Source of the DNA: Chloromonas sp. AAM2
Taxonomy: Eukaryota; Chlorophyta; Chlorophyceae; Chlamydomonadales; Chlamydomonadaceae
Direction of reading: 5' to 3'
Length of the DNA stretch: 43,862 bases
NCBI GenBank assembly: GCA_004335635.1
Contig: QAXH01004262.1
Span: 1-43,862 of the forward strand
The notes beneath the pieces are model-generated. The model was not told the DNA's origin, ran no database searches, and worked only from the letters and a program-made list of their open reading frames with translations. Positions 10,273 to 20,014 of this stretch are shown in pieces (the first letter of the stretch is position 1; each line of letters begins with the position of its first letter). The translations under genes were made by a program, and so were the position numbers.

Positions 10273-10640
10273 CTTATAGATAGATTGTCATTGATCAATC
10301 AAAATGTGAACCCAGGAATCAGAAAGTCTTTTTAGCAAATGAAAGTAAAAAAATTATTCAAAACTGACAAAAGTATCTTTAACTTACTTTTTTAATGAAC
10401 GAATCAAATTTTTAAAGTTTTACAGGTTAAGCCAATTATTATAAACAATTAGAGCATGTAGCAATTACCAGAGATTTAAATAAGGTAATGTGATAGACTT
10501 TCACTCAACTTTCTGGCAAATTAACTAGTACTAGTAATAGCTTACAGATTAGTTATATAATAGAGTTAAGTAACAAAGATATTAAATTTGTCAAATAAAC
10601 TCTTAGATATTACGTTTGCTTCACTTAACAAATTATCTAA
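10273..10640 (+). pseudogene. Tyrosine recombinase remnant (tyrC-like)
   Basis: Two joined frames resemble the catalytic half of the tyrosine recombinases found in some diatom plastids. 10273-10391 reads LIDRLSLINQ, then NPGIRKSF and KLFKTDKSIFNLL; after a one-base slip in a T6 run (10388-10393) the frame from 10392 reads LMNESNF, YYKQLEHVAITRDLNKVM, TQLSGKLTS, SNSLQISYIIEL and NKDIKFVK. Stops lie at 10333, 10413, 10428, 10491, 10494, 10596, 10626 and 10638. Active-site positions are gone: the HxxR motif reads N..Q at 10536-10547, and the later Gly-His reads Arg-Tyr at 10605-10610. The gene is dead. Family assignment comes from remembered motif spacing, not an alignment; the N-terminal half is unrecognisable. 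Confidence 0.6.
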
Positions 10641-10841
10641 TTACGAATGATAAAAACTTATCAACCAATTAAAATAGCTTTTTAAAATTCTTTAGCCTCC
10701 CTCTTAAGGGACTTTTATAGACTCACTAGAAAATTTACTATTTCAGCCAAATAAGTTGGAAAATAAACTATTTTTAGAGGGCCAGATAAAATATAAAATA
10801 ATTTTGTAAAGGAGCTGAAAAGATAAAAATATCATTATTTA

Positions 10842-10881
10842 ATTCAACTGTTAGTATAGTTTTTACTTCTAACAGTTGAAT
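10842..10881 (-). terminator. Hairpin ending the ribosomal superoperon
   Basis: Perfect 13-bp stem (10842-10854 with 10869-10881), 14-base loop, beginning 5 bases past the rps10 stop on the minus strand. It is placed to end or protect the 3' end of the long rpl3-to-rps10 transcript. Confidence 0.65.
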
Positions 10882-10886
10882 CATAA

Positions 10887-11210
10887 TTAAGATAAACAAA
10901 GTCTATAAAAAACTCCAGAAGGTAAATCTGCTTCTGATAATAAATCAAAAATAGGTACTTCTGAATCATAATAGATTTCTAAAATTCGTTTATGAACTCG
11001 AATCTCAAAATGTTCTCTAGAGTCTTTATCAACATGAGGTGAACGTAAAACACAATAAATGCGTTTACGAGTTGGTAGTGTTACTACTCCGATAGAATTT
11101 AATGGAGTATTTTTTAAAATGTTGACTATTTTTTGACATGAAGAAACTAAAAGTTCATGATCAAAAGATTCTAATCGTACACGAATTTTTGCATTCGTTT
11201 GCATTTCCAT
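10887..11210 (-). CDS. rps10: 30S ribosomal protein S10
   Basis: A 107-residue uS10 with the family core KIRVRLESFDHELL, the GVVTLPTRKRIYCVLRSPHVDKDSREHFEIR stretch split across the middle, and a C-terminal half ending in SEADLPSGVFYRLCLS. S10 is in the small-subunit head and in bacteria also takes part in transcription antitermination. Start ATG is at 11210; a second ATG at 11204 gives a protein two residues shorter and cannot be excluded. It lies 12 bases after tufA as the last gene of the superoperon, the usual red-lineage plastid order. Confidence 0.95.
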   Translation of the reverse strand: MEMQTNAKIRVRLESFDHELLVSSCQKIVNILKNTPLNSIGVVTLPTRKRIYCVLRSPHVDKDSREHFEIRVHKRILEIYYDSEVPIFDLLSEADLPSGVFYRLCLS

Positions 11211-11222
11211 AAAAATTTTTAA

Positions 11223-12452
11223 TTATTTAACAATTTTAGAAACTACACCTGCACCAATAGTACGACCACCTTCACGAATTGCGAATCGCATACCTTCTTC
11301 GATTGCTACAGGATAAATTAATTCTGCTGTCATTTTAATACGATCACCTGGCATCACCATTTCAACAATTGAGCCATCGTCTGCAGTAAATTGTGTAATT
11401 GCACCAGTTACATCTGTTGTTCGTACATAAAATTGAGGTCGGTAACCTGTGAAGAATGGTGTGTGACGACCACCCTCATCTTTTGTTAAAACGTAAACTT
11501 CTGATTCAAAATTTGTATGTGGTGTAATTGTACCAGGTTTAGCTAATACCATTCCACGTTCAATATCATCACGTGTTACACCACGTAATAAAATACCAAC
11601 ATTATCACCCGCGAATCCTTCTTCTAACGTTTTTTGGAACATTTCGATTCCAGTAATTGTTGTTGATTGTGTATCACCAATACCAACGATTTCAACATTA
11701 TCCCCAACTTTTACAACACCACGTTCAATACGACCAGTTGCAACAGTACCACGACCTGTAATTGAGAAAACATCTTCAATAGCCATTAAGAATGTTTTTT
11801 CTGTATCACGCTCTGGTGTTGGAATATAATCATCAACAGCATCCATTAATGCATAGATTTTATCTACCCATGGGTCATCACCACGGCGAATATTTGGATT
11901 TGATGAAATTGCTTCAATTGCTTGTAATGCTGATCCAGCACAAATTGGAATGTCATCACCTGGAAAATCATATGTCGAAAGTAATTCACGAACTTCTAAT
12001 TCTACCAATTCTAATAATTCAGCGTCATCTACTTGATCTTCTTTATTTAAGAATACTACAATATTTGGAACACCTACTTGTTTTGATAATAAAATATGTT
12101 CACGTGTTTGAGGCATTGGACCATCAGCAGCTGAAACTACTAAAATAGCTCCATCCATTTGAGCTGCACCAGTAATCATATTTTTCACATAATCTGCGTG
12201 ACCTGGACAATCAACGTGAGCATAGTGACGATTTGCAGTTTCATACTCAATATGAGCAGTATTTATTGTAATTCCACGTGCTCGTTCTTCAGGAGCACCA
12301 TCAATATCAGCATATGCTTTAACGTCACCACCTCCGTCTAATGCTAAAGTTGCACTAATTGCAGCAGTTAAAGTTGTTTTTCCGTGGTCAACATGTCCAA
12401 TAGTACCAATATTAACGTGTGGTTTTGTACGTTCAAATTTTTCACGTGCCAT
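11223..12452 (-). CDS. tufA: Elongation factor Tu
   Basis: A 409-residue EF-Tu, the GTPase that delivers aminoacyl-tRNA to the ribosome. The P-loop GHVDHGKT is at about residues 19-26, the switch region [13 protein letters not shown] follows, then [13 protein letters not shown] and the guanine-binding NKED. Domains 2 and 3 are complete, ending [14 protein letters not shown]. It sits in the str part of the superoperon after rps12 and rps7, with a 77-base spacer before it that may hold its own promoter or processing site. Confidence 0.99.
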   Translation of the reverse strand: MAREKFERTKPHVNIGTIGHVDHGKTTLTAAISATLALDGGGDVKAYADIDGAPEERARGITINTAHIEYETANRHYAHVDCPGHADYVKNMITGAAQMDGAILVVSAADGPMPQTREHILLSKQVGVPNIVVFLNKEDQVDDAELLELVELEVRELLSTYDFPGDDIPICAGSALQAIEAISSNPNIRRGDDPWVDKIYALMDAVDDYIPTPERDTEKTFLMAIEDVFSITGRGTVATGRIERGVVKVGDNVEIVGIGDTQSTTITGIEMFQKTLEEGFAGDNVGILLRGVTRDDIERGMVLAKPGTITPHTNFESEVYVLTKDEGGRHTPFFTGYRPQFYVRTTDVTGAITQFTADDGSIVEMVMPGDRIKMTAELIYPVAIEEGMRFAIREGGRTIGAGVVSKIVK

Positions 12453-12529
12453 TATTAAATTCCTTATAAATATTAAAAAAATTATATTTTATCCTTAAGC
12501 TTTTAGCGAGAATTTGGATATATTAGAAA

Positions 12530-13000
12530 TTAATATCTAAAATGTGCAAAAGCTTTATTCGCTTCAGCCATTTTATGAGTTTCTTCTTTCTTTTTAATAG
12601 TATTACCGATATCGTTTGATGTGTCAATAATTTCATTAGCTAACTTAATTGACATGCTTCGTCCAGCTCGTTGGTGAGCATATTGAATAATCCAACGTAA
12701 CGATAAATTTGTTGCTCTAAAACCACTAACTTCAACCGGTACTTGGTAAGTCGAACCCCCAACCCGTCTAGCTTTAACTTCGACAATTGGACTTGCATTT
12801 CTTATAGCTTTTTCAAAGATCACTAATGGATCTTCATTTGTTTTTTTTTTAATGATATCAAATGCTTCATAAACAATCTTTTTAGCAATAGTTTTTTTTC
12901 CCGATTTTAAAATTCGAGTAATTAGTAAACTAACTAAGTAACTATTATAAATTGAATCAGCTTCTGGAAAACGTTTTTTTGAAATATTTCGACGCGACAT
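12530..13000 (-). CDS. rps7: 30S ribosomal protein S7
   Basis: A 156-residue uS7, full length, starting [20 protein letters not shown]. It has the [11 protein letters not shown] loop and the ending [19 protein letters not shown]7 nucleates assembly of the 30S head and touches the E-site tRNA. It follows rps12 by 18 bases in the classic str order rps12-rps7-tufA. Confidence 0.98.
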   Translation of the reverse strand: MSRRNISKKRFPEADSIYNSYLVSLLITRILKSGKKTIAKKIVYEAFDIIKKKTNEDPLVIFEKAIRNASPIVEVKARRVGGSTYQVPVEVSGFRATNLSLRWIIQYAHQRAGRSMSIKLANEIIDTSNDIGNTIKKKEETHKMAEANKAFAHFRY

Positions 13001-13018
13001 AATAAATATTTAATTTAA

Positions 13019-13399
13019 TTATTTTTCAGCTTTTGGTTTTTTTACTCCATATTTTGAACGACCTTGTGTTCTATCTTTGACACCACCTGTATCCAGAGCC
13101 CCTCGAACAATATGATAACGTACTCCGGGTAAATCTTTAACTCGACCACCTCGAATTAAAACAACAGAATGTTCTTGTAAATTATGACCAATTCCTGGAA
13201 TGTACGCTGTAACTTCAAATCCTGAGGTTAACCTTACCCGTGCTACTTTTCGAATTGCGGAATTCGGTTTTTTAGGTGTTGTTGTATAAACACGAGTACA
13301 AACACCACGACGCTGTGGACAATTAACAAGAGCGGGAGATTTTGTTTTTTTTTTGATTTGTATTCGTCGTGAACGAATTAATTGTTGTATTGTTGGCAT
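13019..13399 (-). CDS. rps12: 30S ribosomal protein S12
   Basis: A 126-residue uS12, starting [12 protein letters not shown]. The near-invariant decoding-centre segments are present: [18 protein letters not shown] and the [18 protein letters not shown] loop. It is one continuous gene with no intron or trans-splicing, unlike land plants. It lies between rpl31 and rps7. Confidence 0.99.
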   Translation of the reverse strand: MPTIQQLIRSRRIQIKKKTKSPALVNCPQRRGVCTRVYTTTPKKPNSAIRKVARVRLTSGFEVTAYIPGIGHNLQEHSVVLIRGGRVKDLPGVRYHIVRGALDTGGVKDRTQGRSKYGVKKPKAEK

Positions 13400-13429
13400 A
13401 AATTCTTTCTAAATAAATTTTACAAATTA

Positions 13430-13645
13430 TTAGTTGTTTGTATCTAATCGATATTTTTTCATAAATTTTTCAACCCGTCCTTCACTATCTACAAGAACTT
13501 GTGAATCAGTATAAAAAGGATGATTTGCTAACCAAATGTCAACTTGTAATTGATTCTTTGTTGAACCGATTAAGCAAAGTGGTTTTCCATCACATATTAC
13601 GGGTGTATTTTCATACCATGTAGGATGTATATCAGATTTTGGCAT
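13430..13645 (-). CDS. rpl31: 50S ribosomal protein L31
   Basis: A 71-residue bL31, starting MPKSDIHPTWYENTPVICDG, the standard family opening. Cysteines at positions 18 and 24 remain, but the full four-cysteine zinc site is absent. The WLANHPFYT segment is family-typical. It stands between rps9 and rps12, where red-lineage plastid clusters usually place rpl31. Confidence 0.95.
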   Translation of the reverse strand: MPKSDIHPTWYENTPVICDGKPLCLIGSTKNQLQVDIWLANHPFYTDSQVLVDSEGRVEKFMKKYRLDTNN

Positions 13646-13663
13646 ATTTTTATAATATAAAAA

Positions 13664-14071
13664 TTAACGTTTTGAATATTGTGGAGCTTTTCTTGCTTTT
13701 CTTAAACCATATTTTTTACGTTCTTTAATTCGTGAATCACGCGTTAAGAATCCAAATGGTTTTAAAACTGGACGATTTTCTTTGTCCATTTTACATAATA
13801 ATCTTGCAATTCCTAATTGAATAGCTTCAGCTTGTCCTGTAAGTCCACCACCTTTAACTAGTGCTACAACATCAAAGGTTTTTTCTAAGCCTAATTTTTC
13901 TAAAGGTGACCAAACTAAATTTAAATAGCTATCATTATATTGTAAGTATTTATCACCGGAAATTTTATTTATTATCAAATTTCCTTCACCTGGAACTAAA
14001 AAAACACGTGCAGTTGCTTGTTTACGTTTTCCTAGACCAATATTATTTTTTTGAAAAATTAATTCATGCAT
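13664..14071 (-). CDS. rps9: 30S ribosomal protein S9
   Basis: A 135-residue uS9. The N-terminus GLGKRKQATARVFLVPGEG and the C-terminal DSRIKERKKYGLRKARKAPQYSKR are diagnostic; the final basic tail reaches the P-site tRNA. The start is ATG 14071; a second ATG follows at 14067 in another phase and is not used. The gene follows rpl13, the same pairing as in bacteria. Confidence 0.97.
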   Translation of the reverse strand: MHELIFQKNNIGLGKRKQATARVFLVPGEGNLIINKISGDKYLQYNDSYLNLVWSPLEKLGLEKTFDVVALVKGGGLTGQAEAIQLGIARLLCKMDKENRPVLKPFGFLTRDSRIKERKKYGLRKARKAPQYSKR

Positions 14072-14194
14072 AAATTTAAATATTTATAAATAGATTTTTA
14101 ATTTTTAATTCTCATTAATTGAATTGTCAAATACTAATGAAATTCGTTATTTATTATTATCTCTTGAAATATAATAAGCAGATAATAATTAAAT

Positions 14195-14671
14195 TTAATT
14201 AAGTTTAATTTTATCACTATTAAAGTGGGTTGTTGAGCCAAAATTTGAAATATCAATCTGAATCGGAGATTGAGCTTGATGAGGATGATTTTGATTATTA
14301 TAGATATTTAATCTTCTCATTAAGCGTTTTGTCTCCGTTTCTGATAACATTCCTTTTACAGCTCGTTCAATGATTAGTTTTGGAAGACAATCGACAACAT
14401 TCTTTATTTTTAAAGAATGACCTGGTCTTCCAGGTTTATTTACAATGTACTGTTTACTATCTTCATTTAAAATAATTGAATCCGCATTGATCAAAATTAT
14501 ATAATCTCCAATATCAATTGATGGATAATAATGCGGTTTCACTTTACCTTTCAATAAAGCGACAATAACTGTTGCAAGTCGACCTAATTTTTGTCCCTTG
14601 CAATCAATAATAAACCAATTACGATTTTTATAATTTTTCGTAGGTAAAAATGTTTTATTTAATGAATTCAT
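14195..14671 (-). CDS. rpl13: 50S ribosomal protein L13
   Basis: A 158-residue uL13. Recognisable parts are NRNWFIIDCKGQKLGRLATV, the HYYPSIDIGDYIILINADSI segment, and RAVKGMLSETETKRLMRRL. It is slightly longer than the usual 142-150 residues because of a C-terminal tail after NHPHQAQSPI. It lies between rpoA and rps9, with a 123-base spacer before rps9. Confidence 0.96.
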   Translation of the reverse strand: MNSLNKTFLPTKNYKNRNWFIIDCKGQKLGRLATVIVALLKGKVKPHYYPSIDIGDYIILINADSIILNEDSKQYIVNKPGRPGHSLKIKNVVDCLPKLIIERAVKGMLSETETKRLMRRLNIYNNQNHPHQAQSPIQIDISNFGSTTHFNSDKIKLN

Positions 14672-14736
14672 AATTCTGGTTAAAAATAAATAATGAAAAA
14701 TATTAGTTAATTAAAAGTCACAAATAAAACCATTTC

Positions 14737-15672
14737 TTATTTCAAAATAATACCGAGTTTATTTTTTAATGTAGAAAAAACTTCATCCGCTGATTTTCGA
14801 CCAAAATTTTTAAGTTCTTGTAATTTTTCTGGAGAATATTGTAATAAATCACCAACGGTATTTATTTGAGCTTTTTTTAAACAATTATAGGCTCGAACAG
14901 ATAATTGCAATTCTTCAATAGCAATATTTGTATACGGTTCCATACTAATTGATCGAGCTTTTGTTTTTAATTGACTACTCTCATTTGTATCTTTATTGTT
15001 AATTAATAAAGTAAATAAGTCAATAATAATTTGAGCGGCTGATTCAAGAGCATCATTAGGAGAAATACTACCATTTGTCCAAATATCAATAAATAATCGT
15101 TCGGTAATATTGTTGGCAGTATCGTAAACATTCTCTATTTTAAAATCTACTTTTTGAACGGGCATAAAAACTGTATCAAGTTGTAAAAAATTATCAGCTT
15201 CATCCGAAAAAGTTTGTGATGCTAATTTATATCCAATGCCATATTCAAATTTAAATTCGATTTCAAGAATATTCGATGTAGAAATTGTTGCAATATATTG
15301 ATTTGGATTGACAATTTCTAAATTTGGTGGCAGCTGAATGAGATCAGCTGTTACCACACAGGGTCCCTGAATTTTTAAACGTCCAAATTGTGTCTCTTGC
15401 GTTTTACTTGTTAGAACAATTCCTTTTAAGTTTAATAAAATTTCAAGAATATCTTCACGAACACCTGGAATTGTTGAAAATTCATGACTTACACCAGCAA
15501 TTCGAACTGCTGAAATTGCAACTCCTCCTAAATCACCTAAAAGTACTCGTCTTAATTGATTTCCAATTGTTATTCCCTGTCCAGGTCTTAAAGAATTTAT
15601 CAAAAATTGTCCATGACAAGTACCTGATTGAATTTTTTCTGATTTAAGACACTTTATAGAAATGTTATTCAT
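14737..15672 (-). CDS. rpoA: RNA polymerase alpha subunit
   Basis: A 311-residue alpha subunit of the plastid-encoded bacterial-type RNA polymerase. The N-terminal dimerisation domain includes FLINSLRPGQGITIGNQLRR, and the C-terminal domain (from about residue 245) keeps SVRAYNCLKKAQINTVGDLL and LKNFGRKSADEV, the DNA- and activator-contacting helix-hairpin-helix. Both domains are intact. It follows rps11 as in bacterial alpha operons. Confidence 0.98.
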   Translation of the reverse strand: MNNISIKCLKSEKIQSGTCHGQFLINSLRPGQGITIGNQLRRVLLGDLGGVAISAVRIAGVSHEFSTIPGVREDILEILLNLKGIVLTSKTQETQFGRLKIQGPCVVTADLIQLPPNLEIVNPNQYIATISTSNILEIEFKFEYGIGYKLASQTFSDEADNFLQLDTVFMPVQKVDFKIENVYDTANNITERLFIDIWTNGSISPNDALESAAQIIIDLFTLLINNKDTNESSQLKTKARSISMEPYTNIAIEELQLSVRAYNCLKKAQINTVGDLLQYSPEKLQELKNFGRKSADEVFSTLKNKLGIILK

Positions 15673-15702
15673 AGTTTAATTTATTAGAAATAAAAATTCT
15701 TT

Positions 15703-16101
15703 CTAAACACGGCGTCGTTTTGGAGGACGACAGCCATTATGTGGCACTGAAGTTATATCTTGAATTGAAGAAATATCAAATCCTGCCCCTTCAATTGCAC
15801 GAATTGCTGTTTCGCGTCCTGACCCTTGTCCTTTTACTAAAATTTCAACATTTTTCATACCCGTACTCAACGCTTCTAATGCTGCTTTTTCTGCAGCTGT
15901 TTGAGCGGCAAAAGGTGTACTTTTTCGAGCTCCTTTAAATCCAGAACTTCCTGCTGACGCCCAAGCTATAGTATCACCTGTTAAGTTAGTAATTGTTACT
16001 ATTGTATTGTTAAATGTTGATTGAATATGAACAATACCATTTGTAAAGCTATTTTTATTTTTGTCTTTTCTAGTAGTTGATTTTTTAATTGTTTTTGGCA
16101 T
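15703..16101 (-). CDS. rps11: 30S ribosomal protein S11
   Basis: A 132-residue uS11, starting [11 protein letters not shown], with [18 protein letters not shown], the [18 protein letters not shown] segment and the C-terminal [14 protein letters not shown] chose ATG 16101; the frame is open two codons further to a TTG, which is unlikely to be used. S11 forms part of the platform near the anti-Shine-Dalgarno end of 16S rRNA. It lies between rps13 and rpoA in the alpha-operon order. Confidence 0.97.
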   Translation of the reverse strand: MPKTIKKSTTRKDKNKNSFTNGIVHIQSTFNNTIVTITNLTGDTIAWASAGSSGFKGARKSTPFAAQTAAEKAALEALSTGMKNVEILVKGQGSGRETAIRAIEGAGFDISSIQDITSVPHNGCRPPKRRRV

Positions 16102-16122
16102 ATACAAATATTACAAATAAAA

Positions 16123-16494
16123 TTATTTTTTCTTACCCGTAACAGTTTTCTTTGCTCCTCGTCTTGCACGAGCATTTGTTCGAGTTCGTTGACCGCGTAC
16201 AGGTAAACTATTTCTATGTCTTTTTCCTCGATGACAATTAATTTCATTTAATCGTTTGATATTTAAACCATTAAATCGTCTTAAGTCACCTTCTAGTTTT
16301 AAATCACCATTTTCTAATGTTTGACGTAATGCAATTGTTTGTTCTGTAGTTAAATCATCACTTCTTGTTTCTGGGTCAATACCTGCAATTTCAATAATTT
16401 TTTTTGCAGATGTGAGACCAATACCATGAATGTAAGTAAGTGCATAAGCAATTCTTTTATTTCGTGGTAAATCAACACCAACTAATCTGACCAT
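16123..16494 (-). CDS. rps13: 30S ribosomal protein S13
   Basis: A 123-residue uS13, starting MVRLVGVDLPRNKRIAYAL, with YIHGIGLTSAKKI and the basic C-terminal RGQRTRTNARARRGAKKT. S13 contacts the P-site tRNA and the large subunit through bridge B1. It lies between rpl36 and rps11, as in bacteria, with 21 bases to rps11. Confidence 0.98.
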   Translation of the reverse strand: MVRLVGVDLPRNKRIAYALTYIHGIGLTSAKKIIEIAGIDPETRSDDLTTEQTIALRQTLENGDLKLEGDLRRFNGLNIKRLNEINCHRGKRHRNSLPVRGQRTRTNARARRGAKKTVTGKKK

Positions 16495-16515
16495 TTTCTA
16501 AACTCCTTTAAAATA

Positions 16516-16629
16516 TTATCCTTGACGTTGTTTATGTTTTGGATTTGGACAAATTACCATAATTCTACCATGTCGTTTTATCACTCGACATTTATCACAC
16601 ATTTTTTTTACTGAAGGACGAACTTTCAT
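16516..16629 (-). CDS. rpl36: 50S ribosomal protein L36
   Basis: A 37-residue protein starting [20 protein letters not shown] and ending [11 protein letters not shown]. The four zinc ligands C11, C14, C27 and H32 are all present. It is a small protein of the large subunit, at its normal place between secY and rps13. ATG at 16629, TAA at 16516-16518. Confidence 0.98.
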   Translation of the reverse strand: MKVRPSVKKMCDKCRVIKRHGRIMVICPNPKHKQRQG

Positions 16630-16659
16630 TTTAATTTTTAAATAATAATTTTTATTTTA

Positions 16660-17913
16660 TTAATATATATTGTTATAAATATTAGAATAATAGATATTTT
16701 TTACTTCTCGAGCTAAATCTAATACAACCCCAGCTAAAATTAATAAGGAAGTTGTACTTAATCCATTAAGACTTGTAATATTTAATGTTGACTCGATAAA
16801 ATTTGGCACTGTTGCTAAAGTAGCAAGTATAGTTGCTCCAATTAAAGTAATTCGTTTCATTAATTGTTTTAAATAAAAAGTGGTTTGTACTCCTGGTCGA
16901 ATTCCAGGTATTGTAACAGCCATTTTTTGCAATTGATCAGAAATGTCTTTAGGATTTAAAACAATTGTTGAATAGAATGAACTAAAAACTAATATTAATG
17001 CAAAATATCCTATCCAATAAATAAATTTTAATGAGTCAAAATTTATTGGAAAATTAATTTTAGGTAATAATCCTAAATTACTAATATAATTTGGAACAAC
17101 TAAAATTGCCGTAGTTAAGATAATTGGCATAACACCAGCCTGGTTAAACCTCAATGGAATATAATTATTTGTAGTTATAGAATCTGGTGATGAAGCTTGA
17201 TTTAATTGTTTCGATGAAATTAATGGGATAATTCGAACACCTTCTTGTAAAAACACGATTCCATATAACGAAACAAAAATTAGAATACTAATTCCTAACC
17301 CTGATGAAAAAGAAAAATTGCCACTATTTTCAGCAATCACTTTTTTACAAAGATTTGGTAAACTTGAAATAATATTTGTATAAATCAATAATGATGCACC
17401 ATTTCCTAACCCATAATCAGTAATTAATTCACTTAACCATAAAACAATCATTGCTCCTGTTGTTAACCAAATAACAATTTCGATTGCTAAAAAATAGTTC
17501 CAATCAAATAATATTTGTTTTAAATAAAACGCAAGACTTAAACTTTGAATAATAGCCCAACTTAATGTTATAAACCGAGTTAATCGATTAATTGAACGAC
17601 GTCCTTCAAGATCACCTTCTTTTTGTAATTTTGAAAGTTTAGGTGAAAATCCTAATATTAATTGGACTAAAATTGATGCGTTTATATATGGAAAAATGTT
17701 TAAAGTAAATAAACCAATGACAAAAGTATCATCACCAGAAAATGTACTAACTAAACTTCTTGTGACAGAATGCCTTTGAAGATAAAATGCTAAATCAGTA
17801 TGGTTAATGCCTGGAACGGGAAGAAATGTCCCCATACGAATAAGTAATAATATTCCAAGACTGATAGCTAACCGTTTTAGTATAGTATCTCGAATCTCTT
17901 TATTGATTTTCAC
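16660..17913 (-). CDS. secY: SecY, protein-export channel
   Basis: A 417-residue SecY, the central channel of the thylakoid Sec translocase, partner of SecA at 2128. About ten membrane segments are visible, with the plug-region PGINHTDLAFYLQ, LFTLNIFPYINASILVQLI (second span), and YSTIVLNPKDISDQLQK near the C-terminal cytoplasmic loops. The start appears to be GTG (17911-17913): no in-frame ATG lies near the family N-terminus. It closes the spc part of the superoperon after rps5. Confidence 0.97.
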   Translation of the reverse strand: MKINKEIRDTILKRLAISLGILLLIRMGTFLPVPGINHTDLAFYLQRHSVTRSLVSTFSGDDTFVIGLFTLNIFPYINASILVQLILGFSPKLSKLQKEGDLEGRRSINRLTRFITLSWAIIQSLSLAFYLKQILFDWNYFLAIEIVIWLTTGAMIVLWLSELITDYGLGNGASLLIYTNIISSLPNLCKKVIAENSGNFSFSSGLGISILIFVSLYGIVFLQEGVRIIPLISSKQLNQASSPDSITTNNYIPLRFNQAGVMPIILTTAILVVPNYISNLGLLPKINFPINFDSLKFIYWIGYFALILVFSSFYSTIVLNPKDISDQLQKMAVTIPGIRPGVQTTFYLKQLMKRITLIGATILATLATVPNFIESTLNITSLNGLSTTSLLILAGVVLDLAREVKNIYYSNIYNNIY

Positions 17914-17942
17914 TGTTCTATTTTTAATTAATATTTATTAAA

Positions 17943-18470
17943 TTATGTTAAATCCAAATTTCTTTTTTTCGCTACTTGAGATTTCGTTGTCAAACTATCC
18001 AATGCACAAACGGATGCACGTGCATTATTTAATAAATTATTTGATCCTAATTGTTTTGCAATTACATTTTTAACACCAGCAACTTCTAAAACAATTCGAA
18101 CAGCTCCACCTGCAATAACCCCTGAACCTTCTACAGAAGGTCTCATAATCACTTTACAAGCCCCAAATACTCCTTCTACATGATGAGGAATACTTAATGA
18201 TTTGGTAATAGGAAGTTTAATTAAATTTTTACGCCCATCAGTTTTAGCTTTTTTAAATGCATTTACAACATCATCAGCTTTTGCGACCCCAACACCAACT
18301 TGTCCATTTTCATCACCAACTACTACAATTGCACGGAAACTTAATTTCTTTCCACCTTTGGTTACTTTAGAAACTCGACTAATTTTAATTAACCTTTCAA
18401 CTAATTTTGGTTCTTGAATACGTCGAGAATTCTTTCTTGATTTGTTTATTTTTTTTAAATCGCTACTCAT
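17943..18470 (-). CDS. rps5: 30S ribosomal protein S5
   Basis: A 175-residue uS5. The double-stranded RNA-binding N domain includes VTKGGKKLSFRAIVVVGDENG, and GVGVAKADDVVNAFKKA and PSVEGSGVIAGGAVRIVLEV are conserved. S5 acts in decoding accuracy and mRNA entry. It lies between rpl18 and secY. Confidence 0.98.
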   Translation of the reverse strand: MSSDLKKINKSRKNSRRIQEPKLVERLIKISRVSKVTKGGKKLSFRAIVVVGDENGQVGVGVAKADDVVNAFKKAKTDGRKNLIKLPITKSLSIPHHVEGVFGACKVIMRPSVEGSGVIAGGAVRIVLEVAGVKNVIAKQLGSNNLLNNARASVCALDSLTTKSQVAKKRNLDLT

Positions 18471-18510
18471 AAACTATATTTAACCTGTATATTTATTTAC
18501 AAATTTTAAT

Positions 18511-18918
18511 TTAAAATTGAAGACCACCAGCTCTAGCACCATCGGCTAAAGCTTTGATTCGTCCATGATATAAATAAGGACCTCGATCAAAAACAATTTT
18601 TTTAATATTTTTTTTTAAACTTAACTCTGCTAATTTTTCTCCCATAAGTCGAGAAGCATCACATGTTCGTCCATTTGAAAGACTTAGTTTAATTGAACGA
18701 TCTAATGTTGAGCAAGCAATTAAAGTTTTAGAACTTGTATCGTCAATTATTTGTGCATAAATATTTTCATTTGAACGATAAACCGATAATCTTGGTCTTT
18801 CTAAAGTTCCTTTAATTCGACCACGTAAAGCTTCGCGCTTTAATTTTTTATATTTTTCGGGTTTTAATTTCTTATTTTTATTTTTCAATTTTAATAAAGT
18901 TCGTTTTGAAAGTTTCAT
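18511..18918 (-). CDS. rpl18: 50S ribosomal protein L18
   Basis: A 135-residue uL18, from ATG 18918 ([19 protein letters not shown]). Family segments are [20 protein letters not shown] and the C-terminal [21 protein letters not shown]18 binds 5S rRNA. The frame is open upstream to another ATG at 18972, but those 18 residues are not family-like and the inner ATG fits better. It is a little longer at the N-terminus than bacterial L18. Confidence 0.96.
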   Translation of the reverse strand: MKLSKRTLLKLKNKNKKLKPEKYKKLKREALRGRIKGTLERPRLSVYRSNENIYAQIIDDTSSKTLIACSTLDRSIKLSLSNGRTCDASRLMGEKLAELSLKKNIKKIVFDRGPYLYHGRIKALADGARAGGLQF

Positions 18919-19026
18919 AGTTATAATTCTTAATTTTTTAAAAAGGTAACAACTTTTTAATTCATAAGTCATGAATTAAAAATTCTTATCGATTAACTAT
19001 TTTAAAAATAAAGTTAATTAGATAGA

Positions 19027-19563
19027 TTATTTTGCAGATTTTCCAGCTTTACGAATAATTTGTTCACCTGCATATAAAATTCCTTTTCCTTTATAAGGTT
19101 CGGGACGGCGCCACGATCTTATGTTTGCTGCGAATAAACCTAATAATTCTTTATTACATGATTTCAAATTAATAGTTGTATTTTGAACAACTTCAACTGA
19201 TATATCTTTTGGAATCTCAATTTTAACCGGATGACTATAACCTAAATTTAAGACAATATCATTTCCTTGAACTACTGCTCGATATCCAACACCTTTTAAT
19301 AAAAGAGTTATTTGAAATTGTTCTGAAACTCCTACAACCATATTATTAATTAATGTTCGATATAAACCGTGTAATGAACGATCACCACGCGCTGCCGATT
19401 TTAAATTTACCTGTAAACTATTATCATTTTGTGTAACATCAATAGTATCTGGAATGTTTGTTTGTAATGTTCCAAATTTTCCTTTTATTGTAATTTCTGA
19501 TCCACTATAGTTAACATCAACGTTTTCTGGTAGCGTAATTGGTAATTTACCGATACGTGACAT
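19027..19563 (-). CDS. rpl6: 50S ribosomal protein L6
   Basis: A 178-residue uL6, starting MSRIGKLPITLPENVDV. The two similar alpha-beta repeats end in the C-terminal NIRSWRRPEPYKGKGILYAG motif. L6 is near the factor-binding site of the large subunit. It lies 18 bases after rps8. Confidence 0.98.
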   Translation of the reverse strand: MSRIGKLPITLPENVDVNYSGSEITIKGKFGTLQTNIPDTIDVTQNDNSLQVNLKSAARGDRSLHGLYRTLINNMVVGVSEQFQITLLLKGVGYRAVVQGNDIVLNLGYSHPVKIEIPKDISVEVVQNTTINLKSCNKELLGLFAANIRSWRRPEPYKGKGILYAGEQIIRKAGKSAK

Positions 19564-19581
19564 TTTAGAGACTCCTTGTAT

Positions 19582-19980
19582 TTACCAAATATAACATAGA
19601 ACTTCGCCTCCAATCCCAAGCTCTTTAGCTTTTAGATTTGTCATTACTCCTTTTGACGTTGAAATAATTGCAATTCCTAAATTATCTAAAACTCTTGGTA
19701 ATTGTTTGGCATTTGAATAAACTCTTAAGCCAGGTTTACTTATTCGTTCAATTTTACAAATAACAGGCGTGCGAGATTTTCCAATGTATCTTAATGAAAT
19801 TAATAAGTATTTTCTATTGTTTTCAATATAACTTTCGAAATCTTCAATGTATCCTTCTTCCTTTAAAATTTTTGCAATCGCTAATGATATTTTTGTTGAT
19901 GGAATTTGGACAATTTGATGTTTTACCATATTGGCATTTCGAATTCTTGTTAACATATCTGAAATTGTATCGTTTACCAC
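19582..19980 (-). CDS. rps8: 30S ribosomal protein S8 (GTG start)
   Basis: A 132-residue uS8, reading [20 protein letters not shown] after the initiator, with the C-terminal [21 protein letters not shown] placed the start at GTG (19978-19980). A strong AAGGAGAG Shine-Dalgarno lies a few bases upstream, and the length then equals the usual 132. The frame stays open six codons further to a TTG, but that would put the start before the ribosome-binding site. Confidence 0.96.
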   Translation of the reverse strand: MVNDTISDMLTRIRNANMVKHQIVQIPSTKISLAIAKILKEEGYIEDFESYIENNRKYLLISLRYIGKSRTPVICKIERISKPGLRVYSNAKQLPRVLDNLGIAIISTSKGVMTNLKAKELGIGGEVLCYIW

Positions 19981-20014
19981 AATTCTCTCCTTACCCAATA
20001 TATTTTTTCATTTT

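Noticed and set aside
9346..10640. An alternative genetic code in which stops are read as sense
   Set aside because: All three stop types occur, frames also shift, and every other gene in the window uses normal stops.
18919..18972. Upstream ATG for rpl18
   Set aside because: The 18 added residues are not L18-like; the inner ATG matches the family and has normal spacing.
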